Below, piece by piece: positions 10,665 through 21,410 of a stretch of DNA of 64,000 bases. Each line of letters starts with the position of its first letter. Position 1 is the first letter of the stretch. The stretch lies in NCBI RefSeq assembly GCF_963576675.1, contig NC_088913.1, positions 83,451,001 through 83,515,000 on the forward strand, in the 5' to 3' direction. Under the pieces are notes generated by a model, which worked only from the letters and a program-made list of their open reading frames with translations, had not been told where the DNA came from and did not search any database. This DNA is from Euphorbia lathyris (lineage: Eukaryota > Streptophyta > Magnoliopsida > Malpighiales > Euphorbiaceae). Position numbers and translations under genes: made by a program.

Positions 10665-11958
10665 GTACAACAAATTGTGTCAATTTTATGTTTTTTCCTT
10701 CTTGATAAATTTAATTATAACCATAATTAGTTTCTGGTTTTGTTGAAAATATATCATTCGTGATTGATTATTTCTAATCCTATATCTAATTAAAAGCCTT
10801 AGAAAAGCTAATGCCACTCTAAGATTAAAAGGATCTCATAGCTAAATAAAGGGTTAACTAAAAAAATTGTGGTTACACCGCAGATGGAGGACTATGGTTT
10901 TTTTATTCAAATTGAGGATTGTGGTTTTTTGTTATCAAAACGAGGACTGTGATTGATGCCATTTGCAAAATTAATGACTTTTTGGTTCATATTACTAATT
11001 TGACCGATAATTACATCAAATTAGAAACTTTCAAGAATTTAATGATATTTTAAACAACTTTAAATCTTTAACTTTTTAATTTTGAGGTCATCCAGGTGTT
11101 GTTTGGTAATGAGAAAAAAAGTTGACGTTTAGAGAAAGAAAACTCAAAAAATGATGATTTTGGAAAATAAAAAATGTGATAGTAAACAACTTTAATTCTT
11201 AAAAATTTTCATTTTGAAATTGTTAACAATCAAATTGGTATTATAAACTCAAAAGTCATTGATTTTGTATGGCGAGAAACACAGTTCTTGTAGTGACAAC
11301 AAAAAAACCCATAGTCCATCATCGGGAAATCAGTGTAACCAAAATAGTTACTTATAACAAAAAGTATTCAATTAATTTTAGTGTTCAACTTATGTATAAA
11401 ATACGCAATGCATCTGTCATCTATCTTTATTATTATTATTATTATTATTTCAGGCTAATTTATTTAGAGTTCTAATTAAAAATGATAAATATTCTTTTGA
11501 ATAAGTTGAGATTTTAATTTTATAGCAAAAAAAATAGACATATATGAATGAAAAATTGAATTATTTATTATTTACAAAATCCAAATGCATAATAATAGTA
11601 TTATTTTTGAATTGTATTTTAGTTGCCAACAAATATTTAACGACATTAAAAATACATGTTATCCTAATTTACTTGGGATCATGATCCTTCATTGTGAAAA
11701 GAATTAATTAAAAAAAAGGAAAAAGAACTATAAAAAGAACTAATAAATGACTATTTTAATTAGAAAAAATGAAATTTATTTAAATTATGTAGATTTTTTG
11801 TTTAAATTATTTTTGATTTCATGTGTTTTTCTTCTCTTTTAAAAAATTAATTATAGTCATGGAATATTAATTAGAATCATCAACTTGGTTTCACATAATT
11901 ATGACACAATAACTCATTTTGACATTCCTAATATCAATAGTTGGTTTTTGTGTAACAG
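10665..11958 (+). other. Putative 5'UTR intron of the P3 copy A gene
   Basis: The donor G|GTACAA is at 10665 and the acceptor TTTGTGTAACAG ends at 11958, 25 bases before the conserved ATG. Copy B has the matching acceptor TTATCTATCAG at the same place, which supports the acceptor. The intron contains a MITE at 10851-11355 and a (TTA)n run at about 11427-11450. Confidence 0.35.
10851..11355. mobile_element. Fold-back MITE inside the putative intron, about 505 bp
   Basis: The left arm (TTGTGGTTACACC, GGACTATGG, then a T-run) is matched by the reverse complement of the right arm at about 11285-11355 (TTTTGGTTACACTG, GGACTATGG). A partial relative is at about 48219-48330. There is no coding capacity. 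Confidence 0.65.
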
Positions 11959-11983
11959 AAATTAAAGACATTCAAGAATGGAG

Positions 11984-13026
11984 ATGTTTTCTCTTCCTCA
12001 CATAATGGAAAACGATAAAAACTGTGAATTGTCGTTCCCTCCAAAATTCTTGGAAAAGTCTCCCGATATTTTTATTGGTGCTATAAATTTGTAGATGTTC
12101 CTGACGGTCTTTATTGCACTACTTGCTATAATTTCCATGGTTATCCATCGCAAGAATTAACTGAAAAAAAACTTGAAGATTTTCTCCTTCTCCTTGAAAA
12201 ATGCCCAAGTTACAATTGTGCAAGGATCGAATATCCTCGATCTTATATGCTAACTTATATGCTAGTATCACGTGACTACATGCACCAACATTTCAATAAC
12301 ATATATAGGAAGTTCGATTCTTTCGATAATTTAACGATGGAAATTAGGAACTTCGATGAGAAATCATGGAAATTAGTGAGAGAATCTGACACAAAAAAAG
12401 ACAACATGAAGGCTGGTCCGGTCATCGACATGTTGATGGAGTTTCCGGAAGGAATTCTAGAAGACTGCAAGACTTCGTTCCATCAATTTCTCAAGAAATC
12501 ATACAATGAGAGAATAGGGTTTGTGAAAGGGAGGTATTTAGTCATATCTACCGAGATTCTCTTCAAACAATGCGATGGAGGCATAGTACTATTTTTGGAT
12601 ATTCTCTCAGAAGCATATGCTTTAGTTGAATCTCAATATTGTTCGATCTCAAGATTCGCCATCGAATCAGGATTCTGGCAAGTATGTCCTGAATTCGGAG
12701 GATTCTTTTGGAGAAACAACAACTTGGAAAAGGATTTTCCATTTTTAAGGAAATTTATGCGAGAAAGACGAAACGTATTTGTGAAGAATTTTTCGCTTTC
12801 CATGGGTCCTTATTACTTGATAGGAGGTGGGTTTTTCTCATATATTAAGAATATGGGAGGAGACTTGATTTTCTGGTATGTTCCCAATTTCTGGCAAGAA
12901 GGATTTACTCACAAAGAAAAGTCTTGTTATTACAATGCTGAACATTTTTGGTATGGTTGGTACAGACATAACAAATCGAAATATGGTTGTTCTTACAATG
13001 GAGTAACAGTCAATGAATGCGACTAT
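11984..13026 (+). pseudogene. Unrecognised plant gene, copy A (5' part, frameshifted, split by Sirevirus)
   Basis: The start chosen is the ATG at 11984 because it is the one shared with copy B (53812). The protein would be about 365 residues, hydrophilic, rich in Phe, Tyr, Trp and Cys, with Cys pairs near the N-terminus (CTTC type) and an aromatic C-terminal third with FWYVPNFWQEG and WYGWYRHN. I see no signal peptide or membrane segment and do not recognise the family. One missing base near 12,080-12,091 (compare GCTTCTAAATTTGTGGA in copy B) shifts the frame to an early TAG at 12092; the frame is open again from 12247 to the insertion point at 13026. The true C-terminus is at 32067-32114. 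Copy B has different lesions, so the ancestor was intact at duplication. Confidence 0.7.
13022..13026 (+). repeat. Target-site duplication of the 19 kb composite, left copy
   Basis: ACTAT, repeated exactly at 32062-32066 on the other side. Copy B has the uninterrupted site at about 55080. Confidence 0.95.
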
Positions 13027-13537
13027 TGTTGGTCCCTTATAACGTTACAAGTATAGTTCCAAGGGGGGGTTAGGAACTATTTAAACTTTTTAAAGATTTA
13101 GGGCAGGCTTCTTTTCTCAAGAGAAAATGTTTTAACAGCGACGCTGAGTAATCAGTAAGATACTGGCTTAGTCAACTGGTGACTAGGTCAGTTTCTTGAC
13201 TTGAGTCAGGAGATAACACTTAAAGTCTATTCCTAAGCTCAGATGTTCGATGCGCACAACTCAGCTTGACCTCTTTACTTGGTCAGTTTTTGGTTATTTA
13301 AGCAAGCAATATATATAAGGAGTTTAAGGTAAGAAATACGTTACTCAGCAGATTTATCCAGGTTCGGCTTCTTCTAAGCCTACGTCCTGTCCCCGGAACA
13401 CGTTCCGAGATTTCGAATCCTCTACTGAGCTCTTTAAAGGTAGAGCCTCAAACCTTTTAGAATCTTAGCAACTGAGTATAACAAGAGTACCTTCCTCTAT
13501 ACCTCTACTCAATCCTAATCTCTCGCTGAGTACTATA
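13027..13537 (-). repeat. Sirevirus 3' LTR, segment 1
   Basis: Matches 30713-31223 of the intact LTR with only a few substitutions per 100 bases. It is interrupted after the target sequence CTATA by the solo LTR. Confidence 0.95.
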
Positions 13538-15142
13538 TGTTAGGGATTATTGCCAGTTAATCAACTGTAGCGCAGCGGAATTGCGGTTTAAAATTTATTT
13601 CTAATCCCTTTTAGTTTGATCTTTGTCCGTTAACCATTGATTGAATAAAACCTTTTGGATCCGTTTAAGGGTAAAAACTTACCCGGATTGTCTCTTCTAG
13701 AGATGGCTGAAGAATCCACAAAGTAGTAAGATCTCCGTAGTCAGGTGCACGAACAGCTATCGAGCTAGAACCGGTGCTAGCCGAAAAACGGAAGAACAAC
13801 GGGAGAGATTTTGAAATTCGCCAAAAGATTTCTCCACTTTCTCAATCTAGTGGACGAAATTCTGTTTTTTATTTCTTATGGTGGCCGAATATCATCAGTA
13901 GTTTTTTAGGGTTAGGGAGTTTAATTTATATATAGTGTATTCCTAAACTAATTAGGTTTAGGGTTAATTGGTTAATTACAAAACTAATCTAATTCTTACT
14001 TAATTACTCAAATAAATACCAATAGTATTTATTTTATGCAATTAGTTATAATTAGATTAAATTTAATTGCCCCAACTAAATAAACAACACTAATTAATAA
14101 ATTGACGTATTAATTTAATTAATTGTTCACCGAATGCAATTTTATTAATTTATAAATTAATTAATTACATCCCGCAAACTAATTAATCAATTAAACACTC
14201 AATTTCTAAATCCATTAATTAATTACCTTGACATTTTATTGTCAATCAATTAATTAATTCCATCTCTCCAATATACCGTTCTATAAGTTCTAACTCAGAT
14301 GTTCGATGTGCACGATCCTATGGGACTGTCCTTAGCTAGCAGTGGGCTTATGGTCCACAGACAGTAAGTGGGTTCTAGCAAACCATTACTGCCCCTAACT
14401 AAGACAGAGTTTCAGCAGTCTAAAGATGCAGAGACCATGTAGTTATCTCTTAACTTCTTTTACCATTTGATATCGATATTATAAACTAGAGGCATGACGG
14501 CTGTCATCCTCTCTGATGTTTATGATATTTCTTGATCTTAAGTAGATTAATGAATCAGATAAGTAAACTACTTATCAGGGTGTGGCCACACACTTATCAA
14601 TCTCACTTATCAAGTGGCCTGTGATATCATCTCACTATTATGTGAGTGGTAATTCCATCACTTCACTATCAATACTAATGTGTTCACCTGTTCACCCAAT
14701 CATACCCGTATTTGGCATCCTGTTACAGACCTATTAGGCGTATGTCAAAGTGAACCGGATTCCACATTGATATTATAATGAAATCTTGTCTGAAGACCGT
14801 TAGAGACCTACTTAAGAAAACTAATGACACAACCACCATGTAGTTTTCTCGGGCGGATCGATCCAGTCACATGTATACAACACGTACCCATATTCATAAC
14901 TGACTTATCAAGTGCCATGGCTAGTATCAATTACTACCATACAGTCATCGAATATACAAGTTTGTGGTCCTAATCATTCCCATGATAGAATAGACTTGGG
15001 AAATGGTTTTACGATTATCAATCAATGGATTCTCTATTCATATTATAGCACAAGATATAAATGAACTAGATTAATGCCTTTATTAATGTGACACAAATAC
15101 ATTTTATAAGAACCAATGCCTATGAACTAGGGCACACCAACA
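13538..15142 (-). mobile_element. Solo LTR of another LTR retrotransposon, 1605 bp
   Basis: It starts TGTTAGGGATTATT and ends GGCACACCAACA, flanked by CTATA at 13533-13537 and 15143-15147. The intact sister LTR at about 31219 has a single CTATA, proving the insertion. There is no internal domain, so it is a solo LTR left by LTR-LTR recombination. The ending resembles plant copia LTRs in minus orientation; the strand is inferred from that. Confidence 0.9.
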
Positions 15143-15147
15143 CTATA

Positions 15148-15478
15148 CCCGAGTACTCAGCCTCTCCTTTCTAATCTCTAGAAATGATAAGTGTTTGTCC
15201 TAAACAATGATAGCTAAGACACCTTAGATGATTGAATAATCACTCTAGACTTTTACACAAATATATGAAGTGTAGTGTAAGATTTGCTTTGCTTTTTGCT
15301 TGCAGAACTTGCGTAGAAATTTGGTCAGCGTAATGGCTTGATCAAGTAATGTTTTTAAAATGAAGCTTCTGATGGAACTATTTATAGAGACCTCTTGAGG
15401 CATCGGTCATTTCGAATTTCGAAATAACCGTTGGAGGGAAACGGCTTCCTGTCGTTGTCATCCTGACTTGCTCAGAGA
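15148..15478 (-). repeat. Sirevirus 3' LTR, segment 2
   Basis: Resumes the LTR after the solo LTR and matches 31224-31554. It includes the LTR TATA region (CTATTTATAG at about 15379) and ends at the insertion site CTCAGAG of the gypsy element. Confidence 0.95.
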
Positions 15479-15879
15479 TGATAGGGGTCAGAACCCCCTA
15501 TCTTTGGGTACGATTTTAGGACGGGTTTTAGCATTATTTAGTTAATAATCGAGCATTTCTCGCATTTAAATGCTTTTGTGTGAGTTAGTTACGAATTGGA
15601 AACGTTTTATTTATTTTTCGTTGTTTAGGCTCGTTTTATGACCAATTTAGGCAATTACGGCCAAAATAGCATGTATAGTATAATTCTGTTATCTTTTGAA
15701 GCTAATTGGTCCGTCAAAAGTCGCACCAAACGAAGCGTTTGCTCAAAATAAGCGATTGGCGGGTCAATTTAGCCTTTGGACTAATGTTATCTGGAGTTTC
15801 TATACATGCGCAGGTATAAGTTCGGACGAAAAAGGCATCGACGGCAGTCGGCAAGCACGCGGGGGCATACCGGGCAAGA

Positions 15880-16075
15880 ATGCTCGACGAGCGGGCCTCC
15901 GTAGGCCATGCCTGCTCACCGAGCGGGCCCCTGGAGGCCTACTCGCCGAGCAGGCCCCTAGAGGCCTGCTCGGGCGAGCAGGATGCCTGCTCGCCGAGCA
16001 GGGTGCTGCTCGCCGCAAGCAGCGCCTGCTCGCCGAGCAGCTCGCCCTGCTCGGCGAGCAGACCTGCGGGAATTG
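15880..16075. repeat. GC-rich array of GCTCGCCGAGC palindromes in the 5' LTR
   Basis: The short perfect or near-perfect palindrome TGCTCGCCGAGCA and variants recur about every 20-30 bases, interleaved with GAGGCC words. Any six-frame ORF here is a by-product of the repeat. The array differs in length between the two LTRs, and a related block is at 18880-18965. Single strands would form several hairpins. Confidence 0.9.
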
Positions 16076-16165
16076 GTCAAAAAGACCAATTCTGCCCCCA
16101 CGATGCCACGACTTCCTACCTGCATAAGGACACGAAAATAGGTCAAAAAGAGGGCCAAACCACGC

Positions 16166-16175
16166 CTATAAATAG
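16166..16175 (+). promoter_or_regulatory. TATA box, gypsy 5' LTR
   Basis: CTATAAATAG shortly downstream of the palindrome array. The identical box is at 20444-20453 in the second LTR. It is the expected LTR promoter core. Confidence 0.7.
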
Positions 16176-17138
16176 AGTTTTTCCAATGTAAATTAGTATC
16201 TTTTATCTTTGTAATTTTCTTAGCTTTTCACCTTGAGAAATCCTCTCCACCTCCTCCATATCCTTCAAACCTCCATTGAAGACACCTCCGAAGCTCCGTT
16301 CACCGAGGATTGCTCAAGCTCCATCCTTAAGTCCTAGGAAGACGCCTGCATTGGTAGACAGGTTCCCTGAAAGGGATTTTTCTTCTTTTATATTCTGTCT
16401 AGCCTCTGATACATGTTATGAATCCTAGGCTCATTGTAACTTCATGACAATACTTTCATCTTTGATATATATTATAGTTCTTGTTCATTCAATTGTTTTA
16501 ATGTTTTAATCTTTGTCTTACGCTTTGTCTGATTGGTTTAACTCATTCGATAATCCCAAAATCAAGTTGGCACATATTGCGAGCTGAATCTGACCTAGTC
16601 AGTGCCTATAGGATTGACGACCCTATAGAAGATTAAGCCCAAATTGCTGAGCCTTAGAGCTAGTTTCGGTCGTACAAGGGAATCACGAACTAGGGACTTT
16701 AGGAGGATAGGTCGGGTTAATCGCCTCGGACACAAGTGACTTAGGTTTTAATTCAATTGCTTAAACAATCTATTTTCATTATCATCGTATCCATTCATGT
16801 TCCTTCGGATAATTGCATTGGTAAAAGATCACTTAGGAGTAGTTTAACTTAATTAGGGGTAGAGTAACTTAATTAGGCGTAGAATAACTTAGTTAGAATC
16901 AGATAACTTAGCTAGGAATAGTATAATTCAACCTAGGAGTAGATTAACTTAGAAAAACCAACTCAAAACCCCCTAAGCCTAGATAACACCTGAAACCAAG
17001 TAACTCGATACTTGCAAAAATAAATCCTATGGACGATAACCTGGACTTTACCAGAAATTTATTACTTGATAACGACGGGGTACACTTATCCCTAAGATCG
17101 GCCTCGCTCCACAACCGCGCGAGGCCGCGTCAAGTTTT

Positions 17139-17155
17139 TGGCGCCGTTGCCGGGG
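17139..17155 (+). promoter_or_regulatory. Primer-binding site, tRNA-Asp type
   Basis: TGGCGCCGTTGCCGGGG lies 6 bases inside the LTR end and is complementary to the 3' end of plant tRNA-Asp including CCA. This PBS is characteristic of Athila/Tat-type gypsy elements and fixes the plus orientation. Confidence 0.9.
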
Positions 17156-17219
17156 ATTTATTTCTTCTGCAATATTGAACCAAAGGTCGATTTGTTAGTT
17201 TAGGCATTCCTTTGTGAAT

Positions 17220-17580
17220 ATCTCTGTGAATATCATCTATACTTGTTTATCTATACTTGTTTATAACCGTTAATACTTGTTTATATTTATACTTGTTCAT
17301 ATTTATACATGTTTATACATATACTTGCTTATACATACACTTGTTTATATACGATTCTTTTTGTAAATATCCTTGTTTATATCGTTTATACTTGTTTATA
17401 CATATACCTGTTTATACATACACTTGTTTATATACGATTCTTTTTGTGAATATCCTTGTTTATATCGTTTATACTTGTTTATACATAATTCTTTATACTT
17501 ATTCTCTATACTTGTTGATATATAATTTCTTTATACTTTTCTATACTTGTTCATATCTGTATACTGTTACTTATCAACTT
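17220..17580 (+). repeat. Minisatellite of TATACTTGTTTATA-like units
   Basis: Irregular tandem repeats of TATACTTGTTTATA and relatives, with a higher-order unit of 83 bp seen twice (TATACGATTC at 17348 and 17431). It lies in the untranslated leader between PBS and gag. The Tyr/Leu/Cys-rich ORF over it is an artefact of the repeat. Confidence 0.85.
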
Positions 17581-17620
17581 TTGTGCTAGAACTTCACTTT
17601 TTCTCAGCATTCTCTGATCA

Positions 17621-18583
17621 ATGAATTGGCAAGAAAAAGTCGAGTGGCAAGCTCAAAAGTTTACTATCCCATCAAGACAATACATTCATGCCCTGGAGAA
17701 TGAGGCTCCCAATCCCTCCATGGCCGACTTAAATGAGAAAATGGATATCTTGATGGCGAAACTGAGCCTCAACACCAATGAAAGTGTAAGTTTTGTGGGT
17801 AATCACCAAAGGTATAATTCTAACCCCAATTCTTACAGCTTTTATGGTAGTGATTGGAGGAGACCTCAACACTCAAATCTGTCCTACGAGAACCCTAACA
17901 TGTTGAGGCCTCCAAATAGGTTTGTTAATGAGCACAGGGAAAACGAATTGGGAATGTTCCCTTACGAACAAGCAAGCCAAGTTCCTCCACAACCCTCTAG
18001 CTCACAAGATGAGGTGCTGTCCCTTTTGAAAGGAATATCAGCCCGACTTACAATCAATGAGGAGGTTTGCAAGGACTTGAGCAACCAATTGGCTCAAATA
18101 AACTATGAGATGCAAGAGCACTCCCGAGATGCCCTCCCAAGCATAAAGGAAAATATAGAAATCCCACAAAGGGAATCAGCTCAAGCCATCTCTTTGAGGA
18201 ATGATGAAAAGGTAGAACCAAGTCCACTGTCACATGCATCACTCAAGGTAAGTGAAGAACCGGAAGCGGTAAGCAACCCCGGTTCAAAATCTGAAATTCT
18301 AAATCATGTGATAGAAACAAATGATCAAATCGAAGCTTGTGTATATCAACTACCTTTTCCTCAAAAGTTCGAAAAGTTTGGATTTACTCCTTGTTCAAAA
18401 GTTTTCATTCTCTTCGACCTACCAAGAGAATCCAAAAGGGAGCAAACCAAACTTTTTCATAATATGTTTAAATTCGGCCTCCTACTTTCATTAAACTTAT
18501 TTGAGGCTCTTAATCCGTTTTGTAGGTACGGGTTATTTGTTAAGGAGTTCAAGTTCCTAACGCGAGTAGAAGCATACACCTAG
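17621..18583 (+). CDS. Partial gag-like ORF of the gypsy derivative (320 aa)
   Basis: The ORF resembles the C-terminal half of Athila-type gag: MADLNEKMDILM, then an Asn/Tyr/Trp-rich stretch (FVGNHQRYNSNPN) and a Ser/Pro/Gln-rich low-complexity part. Residues 230-320 end in a segment (FDLPRESKREQTKLFHNMF) I cannot assign. It lacks a zinc knuckle and is followed by no pol. Right after the stop (about 18,625-18,650) is GCGCTTCTTGGGAGGCAACC, a word common in plant Athila/Tat-like elements. The protein may be made but would need another element's enzymes. Confidence 0.6.
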   Translation: MNWQEKVEWQAQKFTIPSRQYIHALENEAPNPSMADLNEKMDILMAKLSLNTNESVSFVGNHQRYNSNPNSYSFYGSDWRRPQHSNLSYENPNMLRPPNRFVNEHRENELGMFPYEQASQVPPQPSSSQDEVLSLLKGISARLTINEEVCKDLSNQLAQINYEMQEHSRDALPSIKENIEIPQRESAQAISLRNDEKVEPSPLSHASLKVSEEPEAVSNPGSKSEILNHVIETNDQIEACVYQLPFPQKFEKFGFTPCSKVFILFDLPRESKREQTKLFHNMFKFGLLLSLNLFEALNPFCRYGLFVKEFKFLTRVEAYT

Positions 18584-18993
18584 GCGGGAATTCTATGTCG
18601 AGCTCACCGACTATAACGTAGCGCTTCTTGGGAGGCAACCCAAGTTTTGATAAAACTTTTCAGGTTTATTTTATTTAGATTATACATTGATCTTTTAGTT
18701 TAGTCTTTTTAGTTTTCTTTTACGTTTTTTTTAAAGTGTTCGTAAAAAAAAATAAAAAAAATAAATAAAAAAAATAAATAAATATTTTTTTTAGTTGTTT
18801 AGTTTTCTTTTCTTTTATTTATTTTTTTTAAGTGTTCAGGTTTAAAATAAAATTAAAAAAAAAAGTTTTGGCCCCACTGCCGCCCAGCTCGGCGAGCTGG
18901 GCACTGCTCGCCGCGAGCTGGCCACTGCGCCCAGCCCGCTGCTCGGCCGCGATAAGCAAACTGTTCGGGATTTTTAAATCCCGAACGGAGCTG

Positions 18994-19024
<31 letters not shown>

Positions 19025-19665
19025 TAAATAAATAAATAAAAATAAATAAATAAATAATTTTGGCACCGCAAATCATCAAATTTTTGGCGATTGCGATAAA
19101 ATCAGTAAGTTGTATTCTCCACCCTAACTTTTTGCACTTGTACTTTATGGTTTGTGATGCAATGTTGGAACTTATTGCATATTTTTAGTGTGAGGAGGAG
19201 GGATAGACAAACTTACAAAAATTGTATAATTTTTAAATTTTTGTTGCGTCGTGTCTAGTTTAGTTTAGCGTGTTCGGGTTTTATTTATGTTTTCGCATGT
19301 TTAGGATCTAAAACCGTGAACCTCCTTCGAATATAAACTTCGTTATTTGTCATTGAGGGCTGAGAACCGAATCTAAGATTGCATGACAACTAGTTTAGCT
19401 GTAGGACACAATCCTTGTATCTGTAAAAGCATGAGCTAAAGTTTGCATTTAGACCCTACTTTTGAAGAAATGCTAAAATCATTACTTAGGTAGATAACTT
19501 AAGAATTGAAGGCATGTGATGTTGAACTTGAGTTTGGGGAAAACTAGTAAACACAAAATTGAAACCCACAGAATTGTGAGTTCAATTTGAGCCTAAGAGC
19601 GAACATCAAAAAGCTCTTTTTCTTGACATTTTTGTGTGAATGCTTTGACTTATGGAAGATTACAG
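18584..19665 (+). other. Untranslated 3' region of the gypsy derivative
   Basis: No pol remnants. It contains A/T-rich low complexity (18740-18845), a second GC-rich palindromic block (18880-18965), AAAT/AAT microsatellite (18990-19060), and a unique 600-bp stretch. The stretch has the purine-rich word GTGAGGAGGAGGGATAG at about 19190 but no PPT next to the second LTR. Confidence 0.6.
18880..18965. repeat. Second GC-rich palindromic block
   Basis: CCCAGCTCGGCGAGCTGGG and related words, built from the same GCTCGGCGAGC theme as the LTR arrays but outside the LTR. Confidence 0.8.
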
Positions 19666-19764
19666 ATTTATAGAGATGTCTTGAGGCATCAGTCATTTCG
19701 AATTTCGAAATAACCGTTGGAGGGAAACGGCTTCCTGTCGTTGTCATCCTGACTTGCTCAGAGC
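19666..19764 (-). repeat. 99-bp Sirevirus LTR segment displaced into the gypsy insertion
   Basis: It matches 15380-15478 and 31456-31554 of the Sirevirus LTR, from ATTTATAGAGA to CTCAGAGC, and abuts the second gypsy LTR. With it, that LTR is flanked by perfect AGAGC on both sides (19760-19764 and 21411-21415), as if it were a separate solo-LTR insertion at the same target. Confidence 0.9.
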
Positions 19765-21410
19765 TGATAAGGGTCAAAAACCCCTATCTTTGGGTACGGT
19801 TTTAGGACAGGTTTTAGCATTATTTAGTTAATAATCGAGCATTTCTCGCATTTAAATGCTTTTGTATGAGTTAGTTAGGAATTGGAAACGTTTTATTTAT
19901 TTTTCGTTGTTTAGGCTCGTTTTATGACCAATTTAGGCAATTACGGCCAAAATAGCATGCATAGTATAATTCCGTTATCTTTTGAAGCTAATTGGTCCGT
20001 CAAAAGTCGCACCAAACGAAGCGTTTGCTCAAAATAAGCGATTGGCGGGTCAATTTAGCCTTTGGACTAATGTTATCTGGAGTTTCTGTACATGCGCATG
20101 TATAAGTTCGGACGAAAAAGGCATCGACGGCAGTCGGCAAGCACGCGGGGGCATACCGGGAAGAATGCTCGACGAGCGGGCCTCCGTAGGCCATGCCTGC
20201 TCGCCGAGCGGGCCCCTGGAGGCCTACTCGCCGAGGAGGCCATGCCTGCTCGCCGAGCAGGTCGACAGAGGCCTGCTCGCCGAGCAGGGCGCTGCTCGCC
20301 GAGCAGCTCGCCCTGCTCGGCGAGCAGACCTGCAGGAATTGGTTAAAAAGACCAATTCCGCCCCCACGATGCCACGACGGACCCCACAACTTCCTACCTG
20401 CATAAGGACACGAAAATAGGTCAAAAAGAGGGCCGAGCCACGCCTATAAATAGAGTTTTTCCAATGTAAATTAGTATCTTTTATCTTTGTAATTTTCTTA
20501 GCTTTTCACCTTGAGAAATCCTCTCCACCTCCTCCATATCCTTCAAACCTCCATTGAAGACACCTCCGAAGCTCCGTTCACCGAGGATTGCTCAAGCTCC
20601 ATCCTTAAGTCCTAGGAAGATGCATGCATTGGTAGACAGGTTCCCTGAAAGGGATTTTTCTTCGTTTATATTCTGTCTAGCCTCTGATACATGTTATGAA
20701 TCCTAGGCTCATTGTAACTTCGTGACAATACTTTCATCTTTGATATATATTATAGTTCTTGTTCATTCAATTGTTTTAATGCTTTAATCTTTGTCTTACG
20801 CTTTGTCTGATTGGTTTAACTCATTCGATAATCCCAAAATCAAGTTGGCACATATTGCGAGCTGAATCTGACCTAGTCAGTGCCTATAGGATTGACGACC
20901 CTATAGAAGATTAAGCCCAAATTGCTGAGCCTTAGAGCTAGTTTCGGCCTTACAAGGGAATCACGAACTAGGGACTTTAGGAGGATAGGTCGGGTTAATC
21001 GCCTCGGACACAAGTGACTTAGGTTTTAATTCAATTGCTTAAACAATCTATTTTCATTATCATCGTATCCCTTCATGTTCCTTCGGATAATTGCATTGGT
21101 AAAAGATCACTTAGGAGTAGTTTAACTTAATTAGGGGTAGAGTAACTTAATTAGGCGTAGAATAACTTAGTTAGAATCAGATAACTTAGCTAGGAATAGT
21201 ATAATTCAACCTAGGAGTAGATTAACTTAGAAAAACCAACTCAAAACCCCCTAAGCCTAGATAACACCTGAAACCAAGTAACTCGATACTTGCAAAAATA
21301 AATCCTATGGACGATAACCTGGACTTAACCAGAAATTTATTACTTGATAACGACGGGGTACACTTATCCCTAAGATCGGCCTCGCTCCACAACCGCGCGA
21401 GGCCGCGTTA
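19765..21410 (+). repeat. Gypsy derivative, 3' LTR
   Basis: TGATAAGGG to GCGTTA (the usual CA end has become TA), 1646 bp. The palindrome array is at about 20,165-20,330 and the TATA box at 20444-20453. It is bounded by AGAGC on both sides. Confidence 0.92.

Larger units (their letters stand above)
11622..13026 (+). repeat. Block P3, copy A, left part (paralogous to 53471-54860)
   Basis: Diverged but continuous similarity to 53471 onward, covering about 350 bp upstream of the ATG and almost all of the coding exon. The block continues on the far side of the 19 kb insertion at 32062-32710. Confidence 0.9.
15479..17132 (+). repeat. Gypsy derivative, 5' LTR
   Basis: TGATAGGGGTC to GCGTCA, 1654 bp. 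It holds a GC-rich palindrome array (15,880-16,070), a TATA box (16166) and regularly spaced words like TAACTTAGTTAGG-type units at about 16,840-16,960. It is nearly identical to 19765-21410 apart from copy-number changes in the GC-rich array. Confidence 0.92.
15479..21410 (+). mobile_element. Athila/Tat-like Ty3-gypsy derivative, nested in the Sirevirus LTR
   Basis: The LTRs are at 15479-17132 and 19765-21410, the tRNA-Asp PBS at 17139-17155, a partial gag-like ORF at 17621-18583, and an untranslated 3' part. No protease, RT, RNase H or integrase is present, so it is non-autonomous. The right flank is AGAGC (21411-21415) and the left flank AGAGA, one base off. The target in the intact LTR (31550-31560) reads CAGAGCTCTC. 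A 99-bp piece of Sirevirus LTR sits inside, just before the second LTR (see 19666-19764). Confidence 0.88.

Noticed and set aside
12247..13056. A complete 269-aa protein starting at 12247 and ending at 13056
   Set aside because: The start is only the first ATG after a frameshift, and the last ten codons are read from the inserted LTR; the real gene starts at 11984 and ends at 32114.
15880..16075. CRISPR-like array
   Set aside because: Irregular spacing, palindromic units without unique spacers of constant size, and a plant LTR context.
15696..16191. Overlapping Arg/Ala/Cys-rich ORFs on both strands in the gypsy LTR (also 19982-20424)
   Set aside because: They are by-products of the GC-rich palindrome array and change frame between the two LTR copies.
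17257..17589. 110-codon Tyr/Leu/Cys-rich ORF
   Set aside because: It translates the TATACTTGTTTATA minisatellite; no other support.
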